A stretch of 15,732 nucleotides of DNA, taken from the NCBI GenBank assembly GCA_030427765.1, contig JAUICS010000002.1:1-15732 (forward strand). Direction: 5' to 3'. The notes beneath the pieces are model-generated. The model ran no database searches, was not told where the DNA came from, and saw only the letters and a program-made list of their open reading frames with translations. Each line of letters starts with the position of its first letter. Position 1 is the first letter of the stretch. The DNA is from Alphaproteobacteria bacterium. Its GTDB lineage: Bacteria > Pseudomonadota > Alphaproteobacteria > Micavibrionales > Micavibrionaceae. Shown here one piece after another: positions 7,638-14,849 of this stretch. The position numbers were made by a program, and so were the translations under genes.

Positions 7638-7686
7638 TTGTAATAAATGCTAGAATATGCTATTTTCCATATATAAATATGAAAAA
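7638..7686 (+). promoter_or_regulatory. Putative promoter with overlapping dyad upstream of the 522-aa gene
   Basis: TTGTAA (7638-7643), 17 nt, then TATTTT (7661-7666) makes a possible promoter. An imperfect dyad at 7663-7686, with core CATAT-ATAA-ATATG at 7668-7681 and one mismatch in ten paired positions, overlaps and follows the -10. ATGCTA is repeated at 7647-7652 and 7657-7662, one helical turn apart. This lies in the very AT-rich 142-nt gap 7579-7720. Confidence 0.3.
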
Positions 7687-7720
7687 TGGTAATAAGAAAA
7701 TACGGGTGGTTTAACAGTAT

Positions 7721-9289
7721 ATGACAGGGGCAGCAAAAAGTGATTTTAACACAGAATCTGGCCAAGATTCGGGGGATTCCTTTTTTTTACTGAACAAAGT
7801 ACAGGAATCTTTTAGCAGTGCTTATGGTGTTTTAACAAGTCCGCTGAGAGATAGCAAAGGCGATATCAATTTTAAAATGATGCAGACTGCCGCGGCAGTA
7901 TTGGTGTTAACTGCAGGGATATGCGTTAGTTTGACGGCCGGTTGGGCTGGCGCATCAATGATAATCTTCGGATTGTTGAATGCAGGACGAAATTTGATTT
8001 GGGACAGGGCATCTAAAAAAGCAGAAGAAAATAAGGCAGGTACCGCACTAGAGCGCGCTATGAACAAAAGCTTCATGGAGAAATGGGGGGCTATAGGCGG
8101 TGTGCTTGTACATGTAGCATCTTTGGGGGCGGCAGTAGCAAGTTTTATGGTCTTTCCTAACCTTGTAGACGGAATAAATATGGCTGCATACAGCGTTGGG
8201 CTGGTGTCATTCGTTAGTCTCGCTGTGAAAAACAATATTTTAGAGGGACGTTTGCGAGACAAATTCAGTCCTCATAAAGATAAATTTCGTACGTACTGGA
8301 CAAATTTAGAAGAAACCAGCTTTGCAGAAGGAGAGATACCTGACCCAATCCCTGAAAAAGAAATGAACAGACTTGTTAAAGAATATTTTTGGAGACGCTT
8401 AGGGCCTGATGAATTTCCAGAAATGCGGTTTGATGACCTATACACGTTTTATGAACGTATTGGTCAGCCAGATGGGATATGGAAGCGTATGCGTTTTGAT
8501 AGGGAGAAACGTAAGGATATATACGATGCCCTTATAACCGTATGTGTTCGTAACCGAATACTGAAAATTGCCGAAAAAACAGGCAGAATTCCAGATATCT
8601 TAAGAAATACTGATGGCGTGCGTGAGGAAGAATTACAAGCATTAGGTCTAAGCAAAAAAGAATTGCAAGATGGTCTCAGTAAACAATCAATACTTTCTCT
8701 TGGGCAAGCATTTAAGAAGGGCAAGATTACTCCGGAATTATTGCAACGCATTAAAAATGCTTTATCGACAGAAGATTTAAAATCCCTAATGCAGACGTTA
8801 GAGACACGGAGGGGCGTATCTCAAGATGATTTTAATCACCAAACTTTATTTGAAGTTCTAGGGAGAATTGAGCGAGATGCCCATGCCGCAAAGGATGCCG
8901 TAGATGCCGAAGTTGAGGCGCTAAAAACAAAAACTGATTTTAATTTATCAACTGGTGATGTTGAAAAGAAGCCATATGATGCCAAAGACTGGCGAAGGGA
9001 CGTTTCTGAATTTGGTATGTCTGGCAAAGCTCTATACAACGTTGCCCCCGGCGCCATGATGTATGCGCGTGCAGGTGCATTTTTTGCTGTCTTGGGGATG
9101 ACCATCACAACGATGGGTGTTCTTCCTGCCGCATGTTTATTTACGGCAGGTTGTTTTTATGTGGGCGGTGCGCATAAACGATTGGCGGAAGACTGCGAAA
9201 CATACAAAGAGGCTACGGACGATATGTTTACGAGTCATGCTGAGATCCCAGAAAACGAACGTTACGTACTTGACGCTAAGACTGCATAA
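7721..9289 (+). CDS. Unrecognised membrane protein with large central soluble region
   Basis: I do not recognise a family. The 522-aa protein has a polar N-terminus (1-52), hydrophobic segments at about 56-73 and 76-92, then about 122-145 and 152-170. A highly charged, mostly helical region spans roughly 171-440, and a last hydrophobic pair sits at about 449-466 and 467-485, followed by an acidic tail. With even pairs of helices both ends and the middle would be on the same, probably cytoplasmic, side. There is no signal peptide or obvious catalytic motif. Ten of 31 arginines use AGA/AGG by my count, against 1 of 15 in tyrA and 1 of 12 in the DUF805 gene, and the upstream gap is very AT-rich, which hints at recent acquisition or an orphan gene. 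The ATG at 7721 has a plausible GGGTGG RBS 11 nt upstream. A 106-aa gene follows after 16 nt. Confidence 0.75.
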   Translation: MTGAAKSDFNTESGQDSGDSFFLLNKVQESFSSAYGVLTSPLRDSKGDINFKMMQTAAAVLVLTAGICVSLTAGWAGASMIIFGLLNAGRNLIWDRASKKAEENKAGTALERAMNKSFMEKWGAIGGVLVHVASLGAAVASFMVFPNLVDGINMAAYSVGLVSFVSLAVKNNILEGRLRDKFSPHKDKFRTYWTNLEETSFAEGEIPDPIPEKEMNRLVKEYFWRRLGPDEFPEMRFDDLYTFYERIGQPDGIWKRMRFDREKRKDIYDALITVCVRNRILKIAEKTGRIPDILRNTDGVREEELQALGLSKKELQDGLSKQSILSLGQAFKKGKITPELLQRIKNALSTEDLKSLMQTLETRRGVSQDDFNHQTLFEVLGRIERDAHAAKDAVDAEVEALKTKTDFNLSTGDVEKKPYDAKDWRRDVSEFGMSGKALYNVAPGAMMYARAGAFFAVLGMTITTMGVLPAACLFTAGCFYVGGAHKRLAEDCETYKEATDDMFTSHAEIPENERYVLDAKTA

Positions 9290-9305
9290 AATCTAAATTC
9301 ATGTC

Positions 9306-9626
9306 ATGAATGAAGATGCAATCAGAGAATTTAAGGAGATAATCACTCGCTTAGGGGCGTTGACCTTGGTAAAAGGCGTGGTGAATGATCAGCAATTCTG
9401 GGCGTACGTATCTATTCCGCTTAGTAAATTCGAGGCTTTTATCGCGGCGGAACAGGCGGGTAATTATACGCTCACTGACTACGGAAACGTCCTTGAATAC
9501 GGATTGGGTACACAAAAACCGCCAAAATCAATAAAACGCAAAATTGAAAAGACGTACGGTATTGACCATGACATGGTTGAAAACATGCGTGAAATGTATA
9601 AAACCCTTGATATCAAAATGGATTAA
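9306..9626 (+). CDS. Small hypothetical protein (106 aa)
   Basis: I do not recognise this protein. It has no signal peptide or membrane segment and looks like a compact alpha/beta cytoplasmic protein: an N-terminal helix (1-20), strands around VKGVVNDQQFWAYVSIP (22-38), a helix around KFEAFIAAEQAG (41-52), a Gly-rich turn with YGLGTQKPP (65-73) and a basic C-terminal helix. It starts 16 nt after the 522-aa gene and has no clear Shine-Dalgarno, so it is probably expressed from the same transcript. It ends 6 nt from the convergent secreted-protein gene at 9633. Unlike the 522-aa gene its codon use is unremarkable, though the sample is small. It could be an ordinary conserved alphaproteobacterial gene unrelated to its upstream neighbour. 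Confidence 0.75.
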   Translation: MNEDAIREFKEIITRLGALTLVKGVVNDQQFWAYVSIPLSKFEAFIAAEQAGNYTLTDYGNVLEYGLGTQKPPKSIKRKIEKTYGIDHDMVENMREMYKTLDIKMD

Positions 9627-9632
9627 AGCGTT

Positions 9633-10301
9633 TTACGGGGCTTCGGATTCGCCTGCATGCTCAATACTACGCATAATCCGGCTGAAATAAATATCCGCAT
9701 ATTCATCCGAAACGCCCTTTAAGTAGGCTTCGACATTCAGCAGGGATTTCGGGCTGACCCATAAATGTAGAAGTGATACTTCAAACCCGTTTTCGTTGTT
9801 GTCGGCAATGCCGTTGATGAAGGCGTAACGGTAATTATCTTCACTGCTTGAATACACCTGATAATCTTCAATACGGTCGGGTTTGATAACGTTTACAAGC
9901 GTTTTCTGCATAATTTCTTCCGTGTAACGTTCGTAGTCTTCGGTCTTTGTATTGCGGCAGATGGCGTTGATTTCAATCGTGGCTTTTCCGAAAAACACTT
10001 TGATAAAGGATATCTTCTCGACACAGGTTTCTTTAGGTTCCGTGCCTTCAGATTCTTTCCCTTCTTCCTGTTCTATCGGGAAGCAGTGTTTTTCGACGAG
10101 CGGCTCCTCAGGAAATGTCATTTTGAAATCGCATATATCGGGAATCGTGTACGTGTCTTCCCATGCGGCATCTATATCGGCAATGACCAGATCTTCTGCC
10201 TCGGGAGGTTCAGCCGCGGCTGGCACATTTTCCTCTTGCGCAACCGCGTTGACGGCTGCACATATTAATAACATGGACATTATGATCGTTAAGAATTTCA
10301 T
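9633..10301 (-). CDS. Exported cysteine-containing protein of unknown function
   Basis: A 222-aa protein with a Sec signal peptide: MKFLTIIMSMLLICAAVNAVA with probable signal peptidase I cleavage after Ala21 (AVA-QE). Cys14 sits in the hydrophobic core and is not a convincing lipobox. The mature part is acidic, with a low-complexity acidic leader (23-48), and has four cysteines at 57, 73, 93 and 115, which could form two disulfides in the periplasm. The end (VSLLHLWVSPKSLLNVEAYL, near 175-194, then a C-terminal amphipathic helix) looks like a beta-rich domain. I do not recognise a named family. The ATG overlaps the hisS stop codon (ATGA), so the gene is translationally coupled to hisS, although nothing suggests a role in aminoacylation. 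It ends 6 nt from the convergent 106-aa gene. Confidence 0.82.
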   Translation of the reverse strand: MKFLTIIMSMLLICAAVNAVAQEENVPAAAEPPEAEDLVIADIDAAWEDTYTIPDICDFKMTFPEEPLVEKHCFPIEQEEGKESEGTEPKETCVEKISFIKVFFGKATIEINAICRNTKTEDYERYTEEIMQKTLVNVIKPDRIEDYQVYSSSEDNYRYAFINGIADNNENGFEVSLLHLWVSPKSLLNVEAYLKGVSDEYADIYFSRIMRSIEHAGESEAP

Positions 10302-11632
10302 GATGAAGCAACCTTTAAAGCCGGCTCCCGCGCATCGTTATCCAGATGGAATGTATCCGGCGTTGTCTCGCTCTGGTCCTGCGTTTTCATGTTTTTGACT
10401 TCATGTACGTTTTTGTCCTGATTTGGCAGGAACCATACATACGGAATGCCTTTTTTATCGGCATATCCCATTTGTTTTTTTAATTTCTGGGGCAGGTGAT
10501 AAACCTCGACATTCATTCCGCGGGCACGCAGTTTATGCGCCGTTTCACCGGCAAGGGCGCGGTCATCCTCATCCATAAGGGCAATCAGGACATCCGTCGG
10601 AGTTGTGCGGGAGGATTGAATGTAATTATGGTGGTATAGAACGTTAAACAGACGTGTAAACCCGATCGAAATACCAACACCCGGCAGATTACGGGTGATA
10701 AAACGTCCAGCAAGGTCATCATACCGGCCGCCGGAACAAATACTGCTGGTAAACTCTGGAACGTCTAGAAGGCGGGTTTCATAAACAGTCCCGGTATAAT
10801 AATCAAGCCCACGTACGATCGATAAATCTGGCGTAATTACGTTCTCGGGAAGATGGGATAAATTATCCAGAACGAACTGCAATTCGCTTAACCCTTCTTC
10901 CATCTGTTCATTCTCTGCGCGTACGCTTGCGATATCATTTGTCTGAACGAGATCGAGAATTTTTGTTGATAATTCAGTGGATAAATTGCTTTCTTCAACT
11001 AAAATCTTATGAATTTCGGCAAGTTCCAACTTATCAAGTTTATCCACCGTACGTGTCACGGATACCGGATCGTCTATACTTAGTGCATCCAGGTATCCAA
11101 GCAGGATTTTACGGTTGCTGATGCGAATCTGTATTTTTCCAAGCCCAAGTCCCTGAAGCGCATCATACACAACCGCCGGCATTTCAGCGTCAAAATGCAG
11201 GGGAAGATGATCAACATTGATCACATCTATGTCACATTGATAAAATTCGCGGCTTCGTCCCAGTTGCGGGCGTTCGCCACGCCAAACCTTTTGCATTTGG
11301 TATCGTTTGAACGGAAAATCAAGGTCATTGAAATGCTGTCCGACAAATCGGGCGAGGGGGACCGTCTGGTCAAAACGTAAGCCAAGGCGGCTTCCGCTAT
11401 CGTCATCCGCTGCTTGCAGGCGGGTTAGTGTATATATTTCCTTATCAATTTCCCCTTTTGACTGAAGGACATCAAGCTCCTCCGCACAAGGTGTTTCAAT
11501 ATTCGTAAACCCATAGGATTCGAAAACGCGGGCAATGTGTTTAAGCCATTGTAATTCAACGCTTCTGATTTCGGGAAGCCACTCGTGAAAGCCGCTAACT
11601 GGTTTCGGTTTGTATATTTTTTGTCCTTGCAT
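10298..11632 (-). CDS. hisS: Histidyl-tRNA synthetase
   Basis: Class II synthetase charging tRNA-His in the cytoplasm. The 444-aa protein shows motif 1 in the N-terminal helix-strand (about 15-50, GFHEWLP to ETP), motif 2 at 116-136 with GERPQLGRSREFYQCD, the histidine-specific HisA motif RGLDYYTGTVYE at 274-285, HisB SGGRYDD at 300-306 and motif 3 GVGISIGFTRL at 318-328. The HisRS-type anticodon-binding domain follows from about 345. E. coli HisRS is 424 aa; the extra length is a loose C-terminal tail. The motif 2 loop with REFYQCD differs from the E. coli RQFHQ type, and alphaproteobacterial HisRS is known for two kinds with different tRNA-His G-1 requirements. It is divergent from tyrA, has a good promoter at 11682-11710, and is coupled to the exported protein downstream. 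Confidence 0.97.
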   Translation of the reverse strand: MQGQKIYKPKPVSGFHEWLPEIRSVELQWLKHIARVFESYGFTNIETPCAEELDVLQSKGEIDKEIYTLTRLQAADDDSGSRLGLRFDQTVPLARFVGQHFNDLDFPFKRYQMQKVWRGERPQLGRSREFYQCDIDVINVDHLPLHFDAEMPAVVYDALQGLGLGKIQIRISNRKILLGYLDALSIDDPVSVTRTVDKLDKLELAEIHKILVEESNLSTELSTKILDLVQTNDIASVRAENEQMEEGLSELQFVLDNLSHLPENVITPDLSIVRGLDYYTGTVYETRLLDVPEFTSSICSGGRYDDLAGRFITRNLPGVGISIGFTRLFNVLYHHNYIQSSRTTPTDVLIALMDEDDRALAGETAHKLRARGMNVEVYHLPQKLKKQMGYADKKGIPYVWFLPNQDKNVHEVKNMKTQDQSETTPDTFHLDNDAREPALKVASS

Positions 11633-11681
11633 TATGGTCTGTAATCTTGAATAACGTTTGGTCTATGTTGGTCAGGTTCTT

Positions 11682-11710
11682 GTTATAAAGGGTTGAACGG
11701 CGTTAATCAA
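11682..11710 (-). promoter_or_regulatory. Putative sigma70-like promoter of hisS
   Basis: Read on the minus strand, TTGATT (11710-11705) and TATAAC (11687-11682) are spaced by exactly 17 nt, 5/6 match for the -10 and 4/6 for the -35. Transcription would begin near 11675, leaving an untranslated leader of about 43 nt. It is the best consensus match I found in this window, but is not experimental. Confidence 0.5.
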
Positions 11711-11749
11711 TTCATCTTATTCGTTACAGTATACAAAGGGCGAGGCAAA

Positions 11750-12682
11750 GTGTTTGAAAAGGTAGTTATATACGGGCTAGGGTTAATTGGATCATCGGTT
11801 GCACGGGCCGTGATGCACTATAACCTTGCCAAGCACGTTCACGCCGTTGATCTGGATCCTGACGTATGTGAAAAGGTATTGGAGCTCGGGATTGCACATA
11901 CGACCTCAACTAATCTCACGGACGGGTTAAAAGGGGCGGATTTTATAATGGTGGCCGTGCCGGTTGGTAAAATCGGCTCCGTTATTGAAAAAATCCTGCC
12001 GTTTGTTGAGGAGGAGGCAATCATAACCGATGCCGGGTCCGTAAAGGCACCTGTGGCAGATTTGGTAAAGCGTTTAAAGCCGCGTGACAGATACATTATA
12101 CCGGGTCATCCCATCGCGGGGACAGAGAATTCAGGGCCGGAGGCCGGTTTTATAGAATTATTCCATGAACGCTGGGTCATTTTGACGCCTGATCCGGATA
12201 CGCCGATCAAGGCGATTGAGAAATTGACCCTGTTTTGGGAGGCCTGCGGGTCACAGGTTGAAATGATGGATGCACGTCACCATGATCTTGTGTTGGGTAT
12301 TACGTCACATTTACCGCACCTTATTGCATACTCGATTGTTGGCACGGCAAATGAGCTTGAAGACGATATAAAATCCGAAGTCATTAAATACTCCGCATCC
12401 GGTTTCCGTGATTTTACCCGCATTGCCGCGTCCGATCCCATAATGTGGCGGGATATCTTTATTAATAATAAAGAGGCGATTCTGGAGATCATCCAGCGGT
12501 TTAGCGAGGATTTAACGGCCCTGCAAAAGGCCATACGCCGCGATGACGGTGATACGTTGTTCAAGAAATTTACGGAAACCCGTGAAATACGGCGCAGTAT
12601 TATTGATATGGGACAGGCGAATTATGTCTACCCCAGTCAATCGCAGGCAGGGACGCCACCCGTAGAACCCCAATCCGAATAG
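11750..12682 (+). CDS. tyrA: Prephenate/arogenate dehydrogenase (TyrA family)
   Basis: Oxidative decarboxylation of prephenate to 4-hydroxyphenylpyruvate (or arogenate to tyrosine) in tyrosine synthesis. The Rossmann domain has GLGLIG at 9-14, and Asp34 in HAVDLDPD at the end of strand 2 suggests NAD+ use. GHPIAGTENSG is at 119-129, SHLPHL at 186-191 and a GFRDFTRIAASDP segment at 218-230. No C-terminal ACT or chorismate mutase domain is present, so it is monofunctional and probably not feedback-controlled through such a domain. I choose GTG at 11750 because MFEKVVIYGLG is the expected family N-terminus, GAGG and AAGGG lie just upstream, and length is 310 aa. An upstream TTG at 11693 would add a 19-residue non-conserved leader. 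The last 83 nt overlap the DUF2125 gene on the other strand. Confidence 0.93.
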   Translation: MFEKVVIYGLGLIGSSVARAVMHYNLAKHVHAVDLDPDVCEKVLELGIAHTTSTNLTDGLKGADFIMVAVPVGKIGSVIEKILPFVEEEAIITDAGSVKAPVADLVKRLKPRDRYIIPGHPIAGTENSGPEAGFIELFHERWVILTPDPDTPIKAIEKLTLFWEACGSQVEMMDARHHDLVLGITSHLPHLIAYSIVGTANELEDDIKSEVIKYSASGFRDFTRIAASDPIMWRDIFINNKEAILEIIQRFSEDLTALQKAIRRDDGDTLFKKFTETREIRRSIIDMGQANYVYPSQSQAGTPPVEPQSE

Positions 12683-13448
12683 CTTGATCCGATAATTTAA
12701 CCGGCACGGCGATCAATGCCTCTCCCGTTTCGGGATGTTTTGTGGACAGTGTGCGTACGGCAACCTGTACAATGCCGCCAATCGGGTCTGGCAATAATCC
12801 AGTATCCCTCAAATTCTTTATCAGAAGATCGTGGCCGATGGCTTTCGTCTCGATAACGCCGGTCGGCTGAAGCGTACGGTCAAGTCCGATAAAACCCGAT
12901 GCATCGAGCTGAAATGATCCTTTCTTCATATACAGACGTTGGATGTCAAAGGATTCGCCGCGTTGTTGCCATGACGCTATGCTGGTACTGTGCACGCGGC
13001 CGGGCCAATTATCCGGCAATTTACCTTTCACAAAAAACGTATCAAGTTCAAATGACGCATTTATCCAGTTTTCGGTGAAGGTCATTCCGCTTGGCAGGAT
13101 GATTTCAAAATGCCGGAACGGCAGAAGATATTGGATGCTCATACGTGGTATGGTGAAAATCCCGCGATTTGTAACGATTTGCCCTGAATATTCAATACGT
13201 GGCGGGTAGGGGTATCCCGTGACAATTGGATATTCACGAAAAACTATTCCGTTAGTGGCCAGTTTCTGGACAGTTCCAATAACCTCTTCACGCATAGAAT
13301 TGGCGCTTATGTACCAATAAACGTGATACAAAATTGTTATCACAAGCATGGCCGCAAATAATCCCCATGAAACGCCTAAAAATGCACTTTTTAAAGGGTT
13401 TGTATTTGGTCCGGGTGGACGCTTAAGCTTTTTTTGCGGTTTTGCCAT
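12600..13448 (-). CDS. DUF2125 domain protein
   Basis: A 282-aa membrane-anchored protein: a basic, Pro-rich cytoplasmic N-terminus (1-22), one transmembrane helix at about 23-48 and a large probably periplasmic beta-rich domain. The repeating layout of short strands with GYPYPPRIEYSG (58-69 region), FTIPRMSIQY and the terminal IAVPVKLSDQAIRIGVLRVASLP fits DUF2125, a family of unknown function found mainly in alphaproteobacteria. It starts within the last 26 nt of plsC, so it is probably co-transcribed and coupled. That operon position suggests an envelope role. Past LPAI the final 12 residues have no expected counterpart and run into tyrA, so the overlap probably arose by stop codon loss. 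Family assignment is from pattern recall, not a search. Confidence 0.75.
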   Translation of the reverse strand: MAKPQKKLKRPPGPNTNPLKSAFLGVSWGLFAAMLVITILYHVYWYISANSMREEVIGTVQKLATNGIVFREYPIVTGYPYPPRIEYSGQIVTNRGIFTIPRMSIQYLLPFRHFEIILPSGMTFTENWINASFELDTFFVKGKLPDNWPGRVHSTSIASWQQRGESFDIQRLYMKKGSFQLDASGFIGLDRTLQPTGVIETKAIGHDLLIKNLRDTGLLPDPIGGIVQVAVRTLSTKHPETGEALIAVPVKLSDQAIRIGVLRVASLPAIDWGRHNSPVPYQ

Positions 13449-14181
13449 GGTCTTTGTATTTCTCTAGCAACGCATTTGTCGCGGGTTCCAAAACATTTTC
13501 CAGCGCGGACAATACGTCATTTTTCTCCATAGTATCATCTACCTTAAGCGGTTCCAAAAATTTAAAAACGACATGCCCCGGATATTTCATGAATGATTTA
13601 CGCGGCCATACCTGACAACTGTTATGCGCCAAGGGCACAACGGGCAAACCGGTTTGCATGGCCATATGCGCAACGCCTGATTTATAAGGCTTTTCTGCGG
13701 TTGTTGCATCGATTTTAATTCGTGTACCTTGCGGAAAGATAATGATTGGTCGCTTTTGCTCAATCACACGTTTTGCGCCTTCGACGACCGATTCAACGGC
13801 ATATTGTTTACTGCCGCGATTTATGGCGATTAATTCAAATTTTTTCGCGTACCAGCCCCATAATGGTATGCGCATTAATTCCCGTTTTAGAATCACCGCG
13901 GGGTAATGAAACAGAAGGAACAGTTTCATTGTTTCGTAGGTGGAATAATGCTTGGCCGCAACGATATAGGCCGTATCTTTCGGTATATTTTCCGTACCCT
14001 CAACACTGTACGTTATACCGACAATATACTTCTCACATAACGTTAATAAATTAAAATAACCCCTTGTTAATTCTAGTGTATATTTCTTTGGTAAAAGTAG
14101 TGCAGGGAGAAGTACAATACACGCAGCAGCTGTTAAAAGGTAAAAGGCAATGTTGAAAATCAAAGAGCGGATGAAGAGCAT
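13423..14181 (-). CDS. plsC: 1-acyl-sn-glycerol-3-phosphate acyltransferase (PlsC-like)
   Basis: Inner-membrane acyltransferase that converts lysophosphatidic acid to phosphatidic acid with acyl-ACP or acyl-CoA. An N-terminal transmembrane helix (about 7-30) precedes the catalytic domain. Motif I is KHYSTYET at 77-84, an H-x4-E form (His78, Glu83) of the usual H-x4-D that is known in a proteobacterial PlsC subgroup. Motif II is around ELMRIPLWGW (101-110) with INRGS at 120-124. Motif III is FPQGTR at 149-154, and motif IV is GLPVVPLAHNS at 178-188. The length of 252 aa is normal. It starts 11 nt after the DUF218 gene and overlaps the DUF2125 gene by 26 nt. A related lyso-lipid acyltransferase (e.g. 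ornithine lipid or lyso-PL) is possible, but plsC is the default. Confidence 0.9.
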   Translation of the reverse strand: MLFIRSLIFNIAFYLLTAAACIVLLPALLLPKKYTLELTRGYFNLLTLCEKYIVGITYSVEGTENIPKDTAYIVAAKHYSTYETMKLFLLFHYPAVILKRELMRIPLWGWYAKKFELIAINRGSKQYAVESVVEGAKRVIEQKRPIIIFPQGTRIKIDATTAEKPYKSGVAHMAMQTGLPVVPLAHNSCQVWPRKSFMKYPGHVVFKFLEPLKVDDTMEKNDVLSALENVLEPATNALLEKYKDHGKTAKKA

Positions 14182-14192
14182 ATGAAAACCGC

Positions 14193-14798
14193 TTAATTGT
14201 CCCTTGTGACGAACCGGAAAGGTTGCGGTGTCAATTGCATTTTAATCCATGTCACGAGCAATTTGTTATATTCGTAAAACAGCTGGCGTAAATAAGCGTA
14301 TTTGTTTTTTTGCAACATCATGTCGGTTTTGATGACGTGTGGAATAATTTCTACTGATGACGGAAGTATCGAAAACTCAAGCAATGATCGCAGTATATGA
14401 TAATCCGATGTAATCAGGCGAATGCTGTCTACATCCTTATGTGCGTTTAGCCAAAGACTGGTTTCCAGTGCGTTTCCTTGCGTATTATTTGCCGCATAAC
14501 CGAGCGAGACACAGCATGCAACGGACACATCATCTGGCATGAACCCGTTTTGGGCAAGAATTTGGTCCTGCGAAATCAATTCGTTTACACCGGAAATAAA
14601 GACATATTCGGTTTTCCCTTCCGAAAGCAAGTCAAGACCAACCTTAATCCTGTTGTTGTCACCGGTCAGAATGATAATGGCATCGGTCTTTCGAAATGGC
14701 TCGTCAGGGTTAATGACATTAACATATCCGGCGAACATCAGGCCGCCAAAGAACCAGGCAAGCAGACCGACAAATAAAATGTAAAATATTGCTTTCAT
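14193..14798 (-). CDS. DUF218 (YdcF/SanA-like) membrane-anchored protein
   Basis: A 201-aa protein with an N-terminal membrane anchor (about 4-25) and a DUF218 domain. The domain begins AIIILTGDNNRI at 40-51, a variant of the usual ILTGG-x-R, followed by EGKTEYVFISGVNE at 60-73, NNTQGNALET at 104-113 (family N-T-x-E-N position, here Gly instead of Glu) and LITSDYHILRS at 128-138 (family S-D-Y-H-x-R). Members include SanA, ElyC and YdcF, linked to envelope integrity and peptidoglycan or lipid carrier metabolism, but without agreed biochemistry. It lies between ftsX (51-nt gap) and plsC (11-nt gap) on the same strand, an order seen in other alphaproteobacteria, suggesting an envelope operon. 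I do not assign a symbol. Confidence 0.87.
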   Translation of the reverse strand: MKAIFYILFVGLLAWFFGGLMFAGYVNVINPDEPFRKTDAIIILTGDNNRIKVGLDLLSEGKTEYVFISGVNELISQDQILAQNGFMPDDVSVACCVSLGYAANNTQGNALETSLWLNAHKDVDSIRLITSDYHILRSLLEFSILPSSVEIIPHVIKTDMMLQKNKYAYLRQLFYEYNKLLVTWIKMQLTPQPFRFVTRDN

Positions 14799-14849
14799 TC
14801 TATTTTTTGTATTTCGTGTATCTATTCAAACTCTCTACGTTGCCACACT

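Noticed and set aside
7822..8262. Long antisense frame inside the 522-aa gene
   Set aside because: Basic, low-quality translation opposite a frame with coherent membrane segments, and no RBS; the plus-strand frame is longer and has a plausible start.
9952..10398. Plus-strand frame opposite the exported protein and hisS 3' end
   Set aside because: Ser/Ala-rich shadow crossing the junction of two well supported minus-strand genes.
11693..11749. Upstream TTG start for tyrA
   Set aside because: Adds 19 residues not expected in the family and overlaps the hisS promoter; the GTG at 11750 has a better RBS and gives the normal N-terminus.
13651..13680. Loss of catalytic residue in PlsC (Glu instead of Asp in H-x4-D)
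   Set aside because: H-x4-E is a known form in a proteobacterial PlsC subgroup and the other motifs are intact, so it is not evidence of inactivity.
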